This document shows positions 1-8,545 of a stretch of 53,872 nt of DNA, piece by piece. Where the stretch lies: positions 1 through 53,872 of the forward strand of contig CAZTAK010000013.1 in NCBI GenBank assembly GCA_964611585.1, given 5' to 3'. Both the position numbers and the translations under genes were made by a program. The DNA comes from CAZTAK01 sp964611585. Lineage in GTDB: Bacteria > Pseudomonadota > Alphaproteobacteria > SHVP01. Below the pieces are notes generated by a model that made no database searches, was not told the DNA's origin, and was given only the letters and a program-made list of their open reading frames with translations. Positions within the stretch are counted from its first letter, which is position 1. Every line of letters starts with the position of its first letter.

Positions 1-518
1 TCGAAGGCATCTACGACGCCATGCAGGAAAAAATCTGGGCCTGCGCCCAGTGCTATACCTGCGCCGCGCGCTGCCCGTTCGGCAACTCGCCGGGCGGCCT
101 GATCATGGCGATGCGCGAAGTGGCGATCAAGCACGGCATGGAATCCGCCCGGGAGGTGCTGCGCCCCTTCAGCCGCGTGCTGTTGAAGGTGATTACCACC
201 GGCAACCAGCTTGCTCCCGACATGATCACGCCGGACCATTTTCCCGACTGGGGACCGGATATCTCGAAAGTCGAAGCGCCGTTGACCATCCTGCGCAAGG
301 CGATCCCGATGCCGACCCTGCACACGCTGGATACGGCGTGGGAGGTGAATCTGAGAACCTCGGTCGAGCTCTACACCATCTGGGAAGAGACCGGCGTGTT
401 GGATCAACTGTCAATCGTCGATCAGAATCTGTTCGATGTGATCGAGGACATTATCGACGAGAAAAGGGAAGAGCTTGAAGACTGGATCGAGGAACAGGAC
501 GACGAAGATGACGACTGA
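1..518 (+). CDS. hdrC1: sHdr complex subunit HdrC1, 3' part (cut by window edge)
   Basis: Reads in frame from base 3 without a start, so the 5' end lies outside the window. The visible protein carries one complete C-x2-C-x2-C-x3-CP [4Fe-4S] motif (CAQCYTCAARCP) near the truncated N-terminus, then a helical stretch and a very acidic tail ending in DDEDDD. In the sulfur-oxidising heterodisulfide-reductase-like (sHdr) complex, HdrC subunits relay electrons between HdrB and HdrA in the cytoplasm. Identity rests on the ferredoxin motif plus the order of the next five genes (B1, A, hypothetical, C2, B2), the standard shdr order. The second cluster motif expected upstream cannot be seen. Confidence 0.88.
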   Translation, partial: EGIYDAMQEKIWACAQCYTCAARCPFGNSPGGLIMAMREVAIKHGMESAREVLRPFSRVLLKVITTGNQLAPDMITPDHFPDWGPDISKVEAPLTILRKAIPMPTLHTLDTAWEVNLRTSVELYTIWEETGVLDQLSIVDQNLFDVIEDIIDEKREELEDWIEEQDDEDDD

Positions 519-572
519 GCCGCGCGGTGCGGATCCTGCGCCAGGCGGCCACTCCGGGGAGGGATGGGAACG

Positions 573-1919
573 ATGACTGATCGTTCAGGCAACAAAGGCG
601 GAATGATCACGGGCCACGGCCCGGAGTGGCGCAACGGCCCGGGTCTCTCGGCCGACGATGCGCGGGCGGCCACTTCATGGGTCGAGGCCAAGATCGACCG
701 CCGCTCCATGCTGACCAGCAAGGATCGCGTTGAGGACGTGCGCGACATCATGTGGCAGCTCGAAAAGGACGGCGAAATCGTCGTTCACCGCATGACCGAC
801 GACCACGCGCCGACCATGGTCAAGACCCTTTACGGCTGGGACAAGAAGATCCCGACGCGGCAGTTCTGGCACCACAAGTCCTGCGGCCAGTGCGGAAACA
901 CGCCGGGCTACCCTGCCACGATATTGTGGTTGATGAACCAGCTTGAGATTCCGTACCTGGACGAGACCGACCAGACCTCATGCACGGCGTGGAACTACCA
1001 CGGCTCGGGTATCGGCAACGTCGAAAGCCTGGCGTCGATCTTTCTGCGAAATTTCCACCAGGCCTATGTGTCGTCGCAGACAGAGGGCCGGGACGCCGGA
1101 TACTATTATCCCTTGGTCCACTGCGGCACGTCGTTCGGCAACTACAAGGAAATCCGTGGATTCCTGCTTCATTCGGCGGAACTGCGCGAGCGCGTGCGCA
1201 AGATTCTCGCCAAGCTCGGCCGCCTCGTGGACGGCAAAATCCTGATCCCCGAAGAAATCGTCCACTATTCCGAATGGGTCCACGTCATGCGCGACCGGAT
1301 CAAGGATCGCCAGACCGTCGACGTGTCGAACGTGCGCGCCACCATTCACCCGGCGTGCCACGTCTACAAAATGGTGCCGGAGGACGCGATCTACGACGAC
1401 GATATTCTCGAAGGCAACCGGCTCGCGGTTTCGACCGGGCTGATGGAAACCCTCGGCGCCGAGGTGATCGATTACAGCACCTGGTACGACTGCTGCGGTT
1501 TCGGGTTTCGGCACATCATTTCGGAGCGTGAGTTCACGCGCTCTTTTGCGATCGACCGCAAGATCAGGGTTGCGGTCGATGAAGCCAACGCCGACGTCAT
1601 GATCGGCCACGACACCGGCTGCATCACCACCCTCGACAAGAACCAGTGGATCGGCAAGGCGGTCGGGAAAGTCTATGCCCTTCCCGTAATGGCCGATTGC
1701 CAGTTCGCGGCGCTCGCCTTGGGTGCGCACCCCTACAAGATGGTGCAGTTGCACTGGCACGCGTCGCCCTTTGAAATGTTGTTGGAGAAGATCGGCATCG
1801 ACTGGCAGCAAAAGAAGGCCGAATTCGAAACCTACCTGAAAGAGGTCGAGGCCGGCCGTATCGAAACCCTTTACGATCCCAAACGGGCCATTACTTCAGG
1901 CCCCGGATTCCAGGCATGA
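573..1919 (+). CDS. hdrB1: sHdr complex subunit HdrB1
   Basis: Protein of about 448 residues. The N-terminal half has a Cys-rich segment (CGQCGN, later a lone C in TSCTAWNY). The C-terminal half has the CCG-domain signature (HPACH ... YDCCGFGF ... HDTGC), the type that holds the noncubane [4Fe-4S] site in HdrB proteins. Role: presumed substrate/sulfur-handling subunit of the cytoplasmic sHdr complex. I prefer ATG 573 over ATG 564 because the GGGGAGGG Shine-Dalgarno sequence (556-563) abuts the first ATG but sits 9 nt before the second. The stop overlaps the hdrA start by 4 nt (ATGA), consistent with translational coupling. Confidence 0.88.
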   Translation: MTDRSGNKGGMITGHGPEWRNGPGLSADDARAATSWVEAKIDRRSMLTSKDRVEDVRDIMWQLEKDGEIVVHRMTDDHAPTMVKTLYGWDKKIPTRQFWHHKSCGQCGNTPGYPATILWLMNQLEIPYLDETDQTSCTAWNYHGSGIGNVESLASIFLRNFHQAYVSSQTEGRDAGYYYPLVHCGTSFGNYKEIRGFLLHSAELRERVRKILAKLGRLVDGKILIPEEIVHYSEWVHVMRDRIKDRQTVDVSNVRATIHPACHVYKMVPEDAIYDDDILEGNRLAVSTGLMETLGAEVIDYSTWYDCCGFGFRHIISEREFTRSFAIDRKIRVAVDEANADVMIGHDTGCITTLDKNQWIGKAVGKVYALPVMADCQFAALALGAHPYKMVQLHWHASPFEMLLEKIGIDWQQKKAEFETYLKEVEAGRIETLYDPKRAITSGPGFQA

Positions 1920-2968
1920 ATGAACCGATATTGATAGTAGGGGCCGGACCTGCCGGCCTTGCGGCGGCCCATGCGGCGGCGCGCCTCGGCCGCCGGGTGG
2001 TGCTGGTCGAAAAAGATGCGGTACTGGGCGGCGCGCCGATCCTGTCGGGCTACGCAAAGCTCACCCCCTCGGGCGAGTGGGCGAAGGATGCCATCGGCGG
2101 CATGGTCGCGCGGGTTGAGGGCAATGCGCTGATCGAGGTTCGTGCCGGCACCACCGTCAAGGAATTCTCGGGCGACCCGCACGCCTTTCGCGCGGCGCTT
2201 TCGGACGGCACCACCGTCGAGGCGGGCGCCGCGATTCTCGCCACCGGGTTCACCCACTTCGATTCGATCAACAAACCGGAATGGGGCTTCGGCACCTACG
2301 AAGACGTCGTTACCACCACCCAGGTCGAACAGATAATTTCGTCGGGGCAGGGCGTGCGATGTCTCTCCGACGGGCGCAAGCCGGAGCGGGTGGCGATTTT
2401 GCTGTGCGTCGGGTCGCGCGACCGCCAGATCGGGCGCGAATGGTGTTCGAAGGTTTGTTGCACCGTTTCCGCCAACCTCGCCATGGAAATCCGCGAGGAA
2501 TTGCCCGATTGCCGGGTCTACATCTACTACATGGATATCCGCACCTACGGCCTCTACGAGGACCTTTATTACTGGCGCAGCCAGGAAGAGTACCGGGTCA
2601 AATACATCAAGGCGCGAATTGCCGAGGTCACCAGCGACGGCCAACACCTCATCGTCAAGGGCGAAGACACGCTGGTCAAACGCCCAATCACGATTCCCTT
2701 CGACCTGGTGGTGCACGCGGTCGGCATGGACCCGAACGTGGACAATTTCACGTTGTCCTCGGTATTCGATATCAAACTCGAACGCCACGGCTTCATCGAC
2801 CACGGCAGCGCCTACCGCGCCGCGTCCGAGACCACGCGGCCGGGCGTGTTCGTCGCCGGCGCCGCCACCGGGCCGGAGACCATCGACGATTCGATTGCCC
2901 AGGGCCAGGCGGCAGCCGCAAGCGCGGTGGCAATGGCGCCGACACCGTTCTCCGTGACGGCGGAATAA
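1916..2968 (+). CDS. hdrA: sHdr complex FAD subunit HdrA
   Basis: 350 residues. Begins with an FAD-binding Rossmann motif (VGAGPAGLAAA, about residues 8-18) and has a second conserved HdrA segment, CVGSRDRQIGREWCSKVCC, with cysteines for a [4Fe-4S] cluster. It ends in the usual FAD-family segment (GVFVAGAATGPETIDDSIAQG). Length fits the short sHdrA form rather than the long methanogen HdrA, which carries extra ferredoxin domains. Role: flavin electron hub of the sHdr sulfur-oxidation complex. Coupled to hdrB1 by a 4-nt overlap; only 3 nt separate it from the next gene. Confidence 0.92.
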   Translation: MNEPILIVGAGPAGLAAAHAAARLGRRVVLVEKDAVLGGAPILSGYAKLTPSGEWAKDAIGGMVARVEGNALIEVRAGTTVKEFSGDPHAFRAALSDGTTVEAGAAILATGFTHFDSINKPEWGFGTYEDVVTTTQVEQIISSGQGVRCLSDGRKPERVAILLCVGSRDRQIGREWCSKVCCTVSANLAMEIREELPDCRVYIYYMDIRTYGLYEDLYYWRSQEEYRVKYIKARIAEVTSDGQHLIVKGEDTLVKRPITIPFDLVVHAVGMDPNVDNFTLSSVFDIKLERHGFIDHGSAYRAASETTRPGVFVAGAATGPETIDDSIAQGQAAAASAVAMAPTPFSVTAE

Positions 2969-2971
2969 GGT

Positions 2972-3829
2972 ATGCGGCTGTTCGGCAAAGAACGCGCCGA
3001 GCCGGAGGCGCCCGCGCCGGTCCTCGATCTGTCGGGGCCGCACTTGCGCCTCGCGATCGAGTCGCTGACCCGTGATTCCGATGCCGCCGGCGGAGTCGAA
3101 GCCTACGTCGGCGCCCTTGCGTTGAAGACGTCGCTGTTCTCGGAAGTGTTCGCGAACGGCGACATGGCGCGGCTCGGTGAGTCTGATTTCTTCGATGTCT
3201 GCGTGTTCATCACCGCGGTGCGGCGGCGCATCGGCAGTTGGCTCGGCGCCAACGATTTCAGCCTCATGCGCGGCGCACTTGAGGGGCTGCTGGACGGCTG
3301 GCAGGATCCCGGCACCGTCGATGAACGGCTGATGCGCTTCACCGCGCGATTTCCGGCCGACAAAAAGCACCGCTGGGTGCGTGACCTGGCGGCGGAGATC
3401 CTTCATTTCATGGCGCCCGAAACCTGCCCGCTGATGACGCGCTGGATGTGGGATTCAGGTACCAACTCGGGCGTGGTACGTGAAATCTGGTTCGGGCTCG
3501 AGTCCCCCGGCGCCCGGATCGAGGTAGACGACGATCACGCCACCTTTGCCGCGCTATATGCCGACCTCGAAGAATTCGTGCGCGACAACGGCATCTTCCG
3601 CGACGTGCCGCTGTTCGTCGATCTTTTGTGCGCCCACATCTACGCCGCCTACATCAACGACCGCGGCGGCGCATACCTGCGCGCCGACTTCTCGGCGCCG
3701 CTCGATCCCATGCTGCATACGCGCCGGATCCTGGGTCTCGACGGGATCGATTCCGAAAGCGGACGCACGCGCCTGAAACTGATTGACGGTTCGGCCTATA
3801 CCGTCGCCGAACCCCGGCTTTTGAACTGA
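2972..3829 (+). CDS. conserved hypothetical protein of the shdr operon
   Basis: 285 residues, no cysteine cluster motif, no signal peptide or membrane segment that I can see; mostly helical and acidic in appearance. I do not recognise a domain. Its position between hdrA and hdrC2 matches the hypothetical protein nearly always found there in shdr operons, so it is a real gene and probably an accessory or structural component of the complex; that function is inference from position only. The stop TGA shares one base with the ATG of hdrC2. Confidence 0.8.
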   Translation: MRLFGKERAEPEAPAPVLDLSGPHLRLAIESLTRDSDAAGGVEAYVGALALKTSLFSEVFANGDMARLGESDFFDVCVFITAVRRRIGSWLGANDFSLMRGALEGLLDGWQDPGTVDERLMRFTARFPADKKHRWVRDLAAEILHFMAPETCPLMTRWMWDSGTNSGVVREIWFGLESPGARIEVDDDHATFAALYADLEEFVRDNGIFRDVPLFVDLLCAHIYAAYINDRGGAYLRADFSAPLDPMLHTRRILGLDGIDSESGRTRLKLIDGSAYTVAEPRLLN

Positions 3830-4572
3830 TGCCGATTCACGAAAAATCGCTGATCCGGCCTGAGAACCTGCGCACCCACGATGCTCTCGAACTCGACGGA
3901 GTCGACGTTTCGGGGCACTGGAGCACGTTCATCGAACCGCGCGCCGTCACCGACTACAACGAGGCGCTGGAAGACGAAATCGCCGGGCTGCCGGGCGGGC
4001 GGTACGTTCACCGCTGCTGGCAATGCGGGTCCTGCACCAACAGCTGCACCGTCAATGCGATCAACCCGGATTTCAACCCGCGCTTCTGGATCTATCTCGT
4101 GCGCCTCGGCATGGAAGAAGAACTCCTGCGCGACAAGGAAATCATCTGGCAGTGCGTCTCGTGCAACAAATGCACCTACGCCTGCCCGCGCGACGTCGAG
4201 CCCGAAGGCGTGATGAAGGCGCTGTCGCACTGGCTGGAACTCAAGGGTCATACCGCGAAGTCGCCGTCGACTCACTTTGACGAGGTGTTCACGGATCAGG
4301 TGCTGGCCACCGGCATGATCGAAGACGGCGGCACAATTCTGAAATTCTTCCGCCGCACCGGCCAACCGATTGCGCCCAGTTGGCTGGTCGAGGTCGGCAT
4401 GCGGCTGGTGCGCAAATTGCCGCTGAAAATGCTGATGACGATGGGGCTTTCGTTCGTATTCAAGCCCCGGACCCGCGGCTGGGGCAAGGCCCGGGCGGCG
4501 ATGGAAGATTACGTTGATATGCGCCGCGATCAGCAGCGTCGCGCGCTGGGTCTCCCGGACACACAGGAATAG
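3829..4572 (+). CDS. hdrC2: sHdr complex subunit HdrC2
   Basis: 247 residues with two clear [4Fe-4S] motifs of the HdrC type: CWQCGSCTNSC (about residues 63-73) and CVSCNKCTYACP (about 109-120). This double-cluster ferredoxin-like subunit transfers electrons within the sHdr complex in the cytoplasm. The segment after the second motif is helical (about residues 125-220) as in other HdrC proteins. It begins one base inside the preceding stop codon and is followed after 2 nt by hdrB2, so all are one operon. Confidence 0.93.
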   Translation: MPIHEKSLIRPENLRTHDALELDGVDVSGHWSTFIEPRAVTDYNEALEDEIAGLPGGRYVHRCWQCGSCTNSCTVNAINPDFNPRFWIYLVRLGMEEELLRDKEIIWQCVSCNKCTYACPRDVEPEGVMKALSHWLELKGHTAKSPSTHFDEVFTDQVLATGMIEDGGTILKFFRRTGQPIAPSWLVEVGMRLVRKLPLKMLMTMGLSFVFKPRTRGWGKARAAMEDYVDMRRDQQRRALGLPDTQE

Positions 4573-4574
4573 AG

Positions 4575-5510
4575 ATGAGCGCCGACGCCGAAAAATCCTA
4601 CGACCGGGTCGCCTATTATCCGGGCTGCGCGCTCGAAGGGACGGGCCACGCCTACAATCGTTCGACCAAGGCGCTGGCGCAGGCGCTGGGCCTCCAGCTC
4701 GACGAACTGAATAACTGGAACTGCTGCGGCGCGATGGAAGTCAAAAACATCGACCCGGAACTCCAGACCTATCTGTCGGCGCGGAATCTCTCCCTTGCCG
4801 GCGACATGAATCACGACGTCGTCATGGCCCCCTGCAACGGTTGCTACCACAATCTGAAAAAGGCCGAATACGACCTCGCCAATAACGAACAGTCCCGGAA
4901 AACCGTTGCCGATCTATCGGCCAAGGCGGGTCACGCGGCTTACCAGCCGGGTCAGGTAGAAACCATTCACGCACTCGACTGGCTGAAACGCACGCTCGGC
5001 GAAGATGGAATCAAGGCGCGGGTCAAGAATTTCCTCAAGGGCCTCCGAATCGCCAACTATTACGGCTGCATGTACACCCGGCCGCGGCATATCTTTCCCG
5101 AGAAGGATGCGGGAACGGGGTCGGAATCGACCTTGCGGCCCCATTTCATGGACGACCTGCTGGCGGCTGCGGGCGCCGAGAACGTCGATTATCCGCTCAA
5201 GACTGCGTGTTGCGGCGGCGCGCACACGCTTTCGGATTCGGATACTTCGACCAAGCTGGTGCTCAATCTGCTGGAAACCGCCGAGGCTTGCGGCGCCGAC
5301 GTGATCGCCACCGAATGCCCGACCTGCCATTCGGGCCTTGAACTCCATCAGGTGCGGGCCGAGAAGACGCTCGGCCGGAAAACCTCGGTCAAGGTTCTCT
5401 ATTTCACTCAGCTTCTGGGTCTTGCGCTCGGGGTCAGTCCGCGCAAACTGGGCATCCACGAAAATGTGTCGGACTCGCGGGCGTTGATTCGGGAAAAGGG
5501 GCTCACATGA
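4575..5510 (+). CDS. hdrB2: sHdr complex subunit HdrB2
   Basis: 311 residues with two full CCG domains. The first has YPGC, NWNCCG and APCNGCYHN; the second has YYGC, ACCGG and TECPTCHSG. This is the canonical HdrB arrangement for noncubane [4Fe-4S] clusters. In the sHdr pathway it is thought to be one of the subunits that works on the lipoate-bound sulfur substrate. The start ATG lies 2 nt after the hdrC2 stop. The stop overlaps the next small gene by 4 nt (ATGA). Confidence 0.93.
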   Translation: MSADAEKSYDRVAYYPGCALEGTGHAYNRSTKALAQALGLQLDELNNWNCCGAMEVKNIDPELQTYLSARNLSLAGDMNHDVVMAPCNGCYHNLKKAEYDLANNEQSRKTVADLSAKAGHAAYQPGQVETIHALDWLKRTLGEDGIKARVKNFLKGLRIANYYGCMYTRPRHIFPEKDAGTGSESTLRPHFMDDLLAAAGAENVDYPLKTACCGGAHTLSDSDTSTKLVLNLLETAEACGADVIATECPTCHSGLELHQVRAEKTLGRKTSVKVLYFTQLLGLALGVSPRKLGIHENVSDSRALIREKGLT

Positions 5511-5902
5511 CCGGCTCCGCCGAATCGTTCGCCGCATGGGAGGACCGCATCCGGGGCATCGAGCGCGCAGACCCGGACGCGGACACCACCGCGGCGCTGT
5601 TGAGAATTGCCGAGTCGGTCCTCGAAGCCTGGTTCGAGGCGCGCGGCGAGACGCCGACCGAATCGAAGCGCGAGGGGTTCCGGCTTCTGGCCCTCCATCG
5701 CTAGGGGGCAAAAGGGGACCCGTCGTTCAACGCCTGCCGCGAGACCTGCCGCGAGCTGATCTACCGGCACAATGTCGCGGCCCTCGACGCGCGCGCGACG
5801 GCAGCGGCCGAGTCGGCTAGAATGGCGGCGCGACTCGCGCTCCACTTGTGCCTTTTTGTGCCTTTTCGTCGGCGGCAAGATGTAGGATGCGGGGCTGGGT
5901 GA
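5507..5902 (+). pseudogene. small conserved shdr-operon gene interrupted by an in-frame amber codon
   Basis: Starts with ATGA overlapping the hdrB2 stop, so it is translationally coupled. The open part (5507-5704) encodes 65 residues ending LLALHR before TAG at 5702-5704. The same frame then continues to TGA at 5900-5902 with protein-like sequence (GAKGDPSFNACRETCRELIY). A single C-to-T change (CAG to TAG, Gln to stop) would explain the break; sequence error or readthrough are alternatives. The last 25 or so residues of the extended frame (ALHLCLFVPFRRR...) look less protein-like, so the true end may differ. Function unknown; genomic position suggests an sHdr-linked role. Confidence 0.6.
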
Positions 5903-5966
5903 ATTTTGCTGTTCCTCGCGCTCGTTGCGGACCGGGACGGCGAACTGAGGGGGGCGGAGAACCGCG

Positions 5967-6407
5967 ATGACTCTTGTCAAGGGCTGCGAACTTGACGATT
6001 CCCTCCTCTACGATGTCGAAAACAACATCTGGTACCGGGAAAACGACGACGGCACCGTTACCGCCGGCATGTCCTCGGTCGCCGCGGCGATGGCCGGAAA
6101 CCTGGTCGCGTGGACGCCCAAGAAAGTCGGCAAGACCGTCAAACCGGGCAAGAGCTGCGCTATCGTCGAATCGGGCAAATGGGTCGGTCCGGCGAAACTG
6201 CTCTGTGGCGGCGAAATAATCGCCGTCAACGACGACCTCGCCGCCCGCCCGGCGATCGCCAACGAAGACCCCTACGGGGCCGGCTGGTTCGTCAAAGTGC
6301 GGCCGGAAGACTGGGCCGCGGCCAAAGCCGAACTCACCGCCGGCGCCGACATCGGGCCCGTCTACGAGGCAAAAATGGAGCAGGACGGTTTCGAGGGCTG
6401 TGCCTGA
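5967..6407 (+). CDS. lbpA: lipoate-binding protein LbpA (GcvH-like) of the sHdr pathway
   Basis: 146 residues of the GcvH fold. The lipoyl attachment site is Lys71 in the ESGKWVGP motif, which differs from glycine-cleavage GcvH proteins and matches the LbpA proteins that accompany shdr genes. Role: cytoplasmic carrier whose lipoyl arm is thought to hold sulfur for oxidation by the sHdr complex. A ribosome site (GGCGGAG) precedes the ATG. The location directly after the hdr genes and just before dsrE/tusA and a lipoate ligase supports LbpA over a glycine-cleavage H protein; no gcvT or gcvP is present. Confidence 0.9.
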   Translation: MTLVKGCELDDSLLYDVENNIWYRENDDGTVTAGMSSVAAAMAGNLVAWTPKKVGKTVKPGKSCAIVESGKWVGPAKLLCGGEIIAVNDDLAARPAIANEDPYGAGWFVKVRPEDWAAAKAELTAGADIGPVYEAKMEQDGFEGCA

Positions 6408-6622
6408 GGGCCGCCAGGCCGCCAAAAACGGCAGAATCCCTGATGATTTTCGGCTGCTACACGATATCGTGGGCGCCGATTATAGATTTTGTTTTTCTAA
6501 TATAGGGCGCTATTGTTTGGTCTAGCGGCAATCGGTCCGGCCTCGGGCGCGACCGGCTTGCAGGGGCCGGAGGGGCTGTAGGCACCGGCGCCACGCGCAA
6601 TTACGGGGTAGGGGACCTATCT
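6408..6622. promoter_or_regulatory. intergenic region with a 12-bp palindrome and an AT-rich block upstream of dsrE
   Basis: This 215-nt gap is the longest within the sulfur locus. It contains the perfect palindrome CACGATATCGTG (6460-6471), followed directly by a strikingly AT-rich stretch (about 6478-6504) with TAATAT at 6498-6503 in otherwise GC-rich DNA. A promoter or operator for dsrE-tusA-lplA is likely, but I cannot identify a convincing -35 element or name the regulator. Confidence 0.4.
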
Positions 6623-7117
6623 ATGTCGGACGATGTCAGTAACGCCAAAAGCCTGTCGATGATCGTGACCAAGGGCACGCTCGACTGGGCCTACCCGCCG
6701 TTTATTCTTGCCACCACGGCGGCGGCCATGGGCCTCAACGTGTCGATGTTTTTCACGTTCTACGGGCTCGAACTCTTGAAAAAGGAACTCAATCTCAGCG
6801 TCGGCACGCTGGGCAATGCGGCGATGCGTATGCCGATGATGGGTATGCACATGGCGATGCCGAATTTGGTGGCGGCGCTTCCGTTCGCCACGGCGGGCAC
6901 CACCGCGATGATGAAGAACCTGATCGCGGGCAAACAAATCGCCTCGATCGACGAGTTGCGCGAGACCGCCATCGAATCCGAAGTGGAACTGGTCGCGTGC
7001 CAGATGACGATGGGCATGTTCGAGATCAAGAAGGAAGAGCTCATCGACGTTCCCGTCGGTGGCGCCGCGACCTATATCGAAACCGCGACCAAATCCGACA
7101 TCAACCTGTTTATCTGA
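6623..7117 (+). CDS. dsrE: DsrE/F-family sulfurtransferase (DsrE3-like)
   Basis: 164 residues of the DsrE/DsrF/DrsH-like fold. There is a single cysteine, Cys126, in the segment LVACQMTMGMF, the expected persulfide-carrying position. Residues 70-80 are unusually rich in methionine (MPMMGMHMAMP), as in DsrE3A/peroxiredoxin-family relatives. In shdr clusters this protein exchanges sulfane sulfur with TusA ahead of the Hdr-like complex, in the cytoplasm. An AGGGGAC ribosome site precedes the ATG. tusA follows after 57 nt. Confidence 0.85.
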   Translation: MSDDVSNAKSLSMIVTKGTLDWAYPPFILATTAAAMGLNVSMFFTFYGLELLKKELNLSVGTLGNAAMRMPMMGMHMAMPNLVAALPFATAGTTAMMKNLIAGKQIASIDELRETAIESEVELVACQMTMGMFEIKKEELIDVPVGGAATYIETATKSDINLFI

Positions 7118-7174
7118 CACGGGGGCGGGGGGCTCGCGCCAACCCGTGCTACCGTCAGCAGCGGCGAGGAACGC

Positions 7175-7399
7175 ATGGCAGAACAAATACTTGATACGAA
7201 GGGCCTCAATTGCCCAATGCCGATCATCAAGGCCCGCAAGGCCTTAAAAGACATGGCAATCGGCGACATTCTCAAGATCGAAGCCACAGATCCGGGCGCG
7301 GTCAAGGATTTCGAGGCCTTTTGCCGCACCACGGGGAATGAACTGGTCGAATCCGGCCAATCGGGGGAAGTTTACAGCTTTACCATCCGCAACTCCTGA
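7175..7399 (+). CDS. tusA: TusA-type sulfur carrier protein
   Basis: 74 residues, the usual size of TusA. The signature C-P-x-P motif (LNCPMPI) places the sulfur-carrying residue at Cys13. A second cysteine (FCRTTGN) lies in the C-terminal half, where many TusA proteins have none. It is expected to receive persulfide sulfur from the DsrE-like protein and pass it on towards sHdr/LbpA. A GAGGAAC ribosome site precedes the ATG. Confidence 0.92.
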   Translation: MAEQILDTKGLNCPMPIIKARKALKDMAIGDILKIEATDPGAVKDFEAFCRTTGNELVESGQSGEVYSFTIRNS

Positions 7400-7411
7400 A
7401 CCTGAAACCCG

Positions 7412-8485
7412 ATGGAACTCAGGGTTCTCGATTTTGGCTATGTCCCGGCACTGAAAAGCCAGGCCGTGTTTCACGGTCTGGCTTTTGCCATGAAGGCCGA
7501 CGACGATCCGATTCTGAGTTTTGCCAACCCGGAAACGCCCTATGTTTCGGTCGGTCTGCACCAGGAGGTGGAGCAGGAGGTCGATCTCGAGTTTTGCTGC
7601 TCCAAGGGCCTGCCGGTGTATCGCCGCCGTGTTGGCGGCGGAGCGGTCTATCTCGATCGCAATCAGCTTTTCACACACTTTATTTATCCGCGTGCCAAAG
7701 CGCCGGATTATGCGGTCAACCTCTATCCCATGTTCATCGAGCCGGTGGTGCGCACCTACAAGGAACTCGGGGTCGAGGCGGCCTACCGGCCGATCAACGA
7801 CATTCAGGTTGCCGGCCGGAAAATCGGCGGCACCGGCGCCGCCACCATCGGCGAAGCCACGGTCATGGCGGGCAGTTTCATGTTCGATTTCGACACGGCG
7901 ACGATGTCGAAATGCCTGAAGGTGCCGTCGGAAAAATTCCGCGACAAGCTGAAATCAACTCTCGACGATTACATGACGACGATGATCAAAGAACTCGAGA
8001 ACCCGCCGTCCCGCGACGAGGTCATCGAAATCTTCCTGCGCCATTGCGGTGCGTGGCTGGGCGTCGAGATCGAGCGCAGCGAACCGCTGGACCGCGAGCT
8101 GGCGGCCATCGCCGAACAGGAATCCGCGCTTGGCGAGGATGCCTGGACTTTCAGCCGGGGGCGCAAACTGGTCGAGGCGGGCGTCAAGATTTCGGCCGAT
8201 ACCCATCTGACCGCGGCCGCGCACAAGGCCCCGGGCGGGTTGATACGTGTTCATCTGCTGGATCGCGGGGGTCGTGTCGGAGACCTGACGCTGTCGGGTG
8301 ATTTTACCTGCCTGCCGCCCGGGGGGATCGACGACTTGGCGCAGCTGCTGGTCGGGACGGCCCTCGAAGAGCCTGCGCTGACGGCCGCGGCCGAGACGGC
8401 GCTGAAGAATCTTGCGCTTGACTTGCCAGGCGTTGAAGCGGCCGACATTGCGACCGCGGTCCTGGCAGCCGTACACACCGAGTAG
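7412..8485 (+). CDS. lipoate-protein ligase (sLpl(AB)/LplA type) of the sHdr locus
   Basis: 357 residues. It carries the lipoate-ligase signature RRVGGGAV (residues 72-79) and the lysine motif VAGRKIGG with candidate catalytic Lys137. The C-terminal third (about 220-357) fits the accessory domain seen in full-length LplA. It starts 12 nt after tusA in the same operon. The obvious substrate is LbpA, which needs lipoylation; sHdr organisms often encode a dedicated ligase. Whether it takes free lipoate or octanoate cannot be told from sequence. No lipS1/lipS2-type genes are in the window. Confidence 0.85.
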   Translation: MELRVLDFGYVPALKSQAVFHGLAFAMKADDDPILSFANPETPYVSVGLHQEVEQEVDLEFCCSKGLPVYRRRVGGGAVYLDRNQLFTHFIYPRAKAPDYAVNLYPMFIEPVVRTYKELGVEAAYRPINDIQVAGRKIGGTGAATIGEATVMAGSFMFDFDTATMSKCLKVPSEKFRDKLKSTLDDYMTTMIKELENPPSRDEVIEIFLRHCGAWLGVEIERSEPLDRELAAIAEQESALGEDAWTFSRGRKLVEAGVKISADTHLTAAAHKAPGGLIRVHLLDRGGRVGDLTLSGDFTCLPPGGIDDLAQLLVGTALEEPALTAAAETALKNLALDLPGVEAADIATAVLAAVHTE

Positions 8486-8545
8486 CGCCGCACGGCGCCC
8501 TACCGCGTGAACTCGCCGCAAACAGGATCGGCGCGCGAGGCGCAC

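Noticed and set aside
978..1811. Long open frame antisense to hdrB1
   Set aside because: It is a shadow of a GC-rich gene: no ribosome site, biased Arg/His/Val/Gly composition and complete overlap with a clear hdrB1.
1871..3406. 511-codon antisense open frame across hdrA
   Set aside because: It covers two well-supported sense genes and has no recognisable domain; typical of high-GC third-position bias.
5967..5980. ATGACTCTTGTCAA at the lbpA start, near-match to the TTGAC-N4-GTCAA box
   Set aside because: It lies on the start codon itself, has a mismatch in the first base, and is explained by the encoded residues MTLVK.
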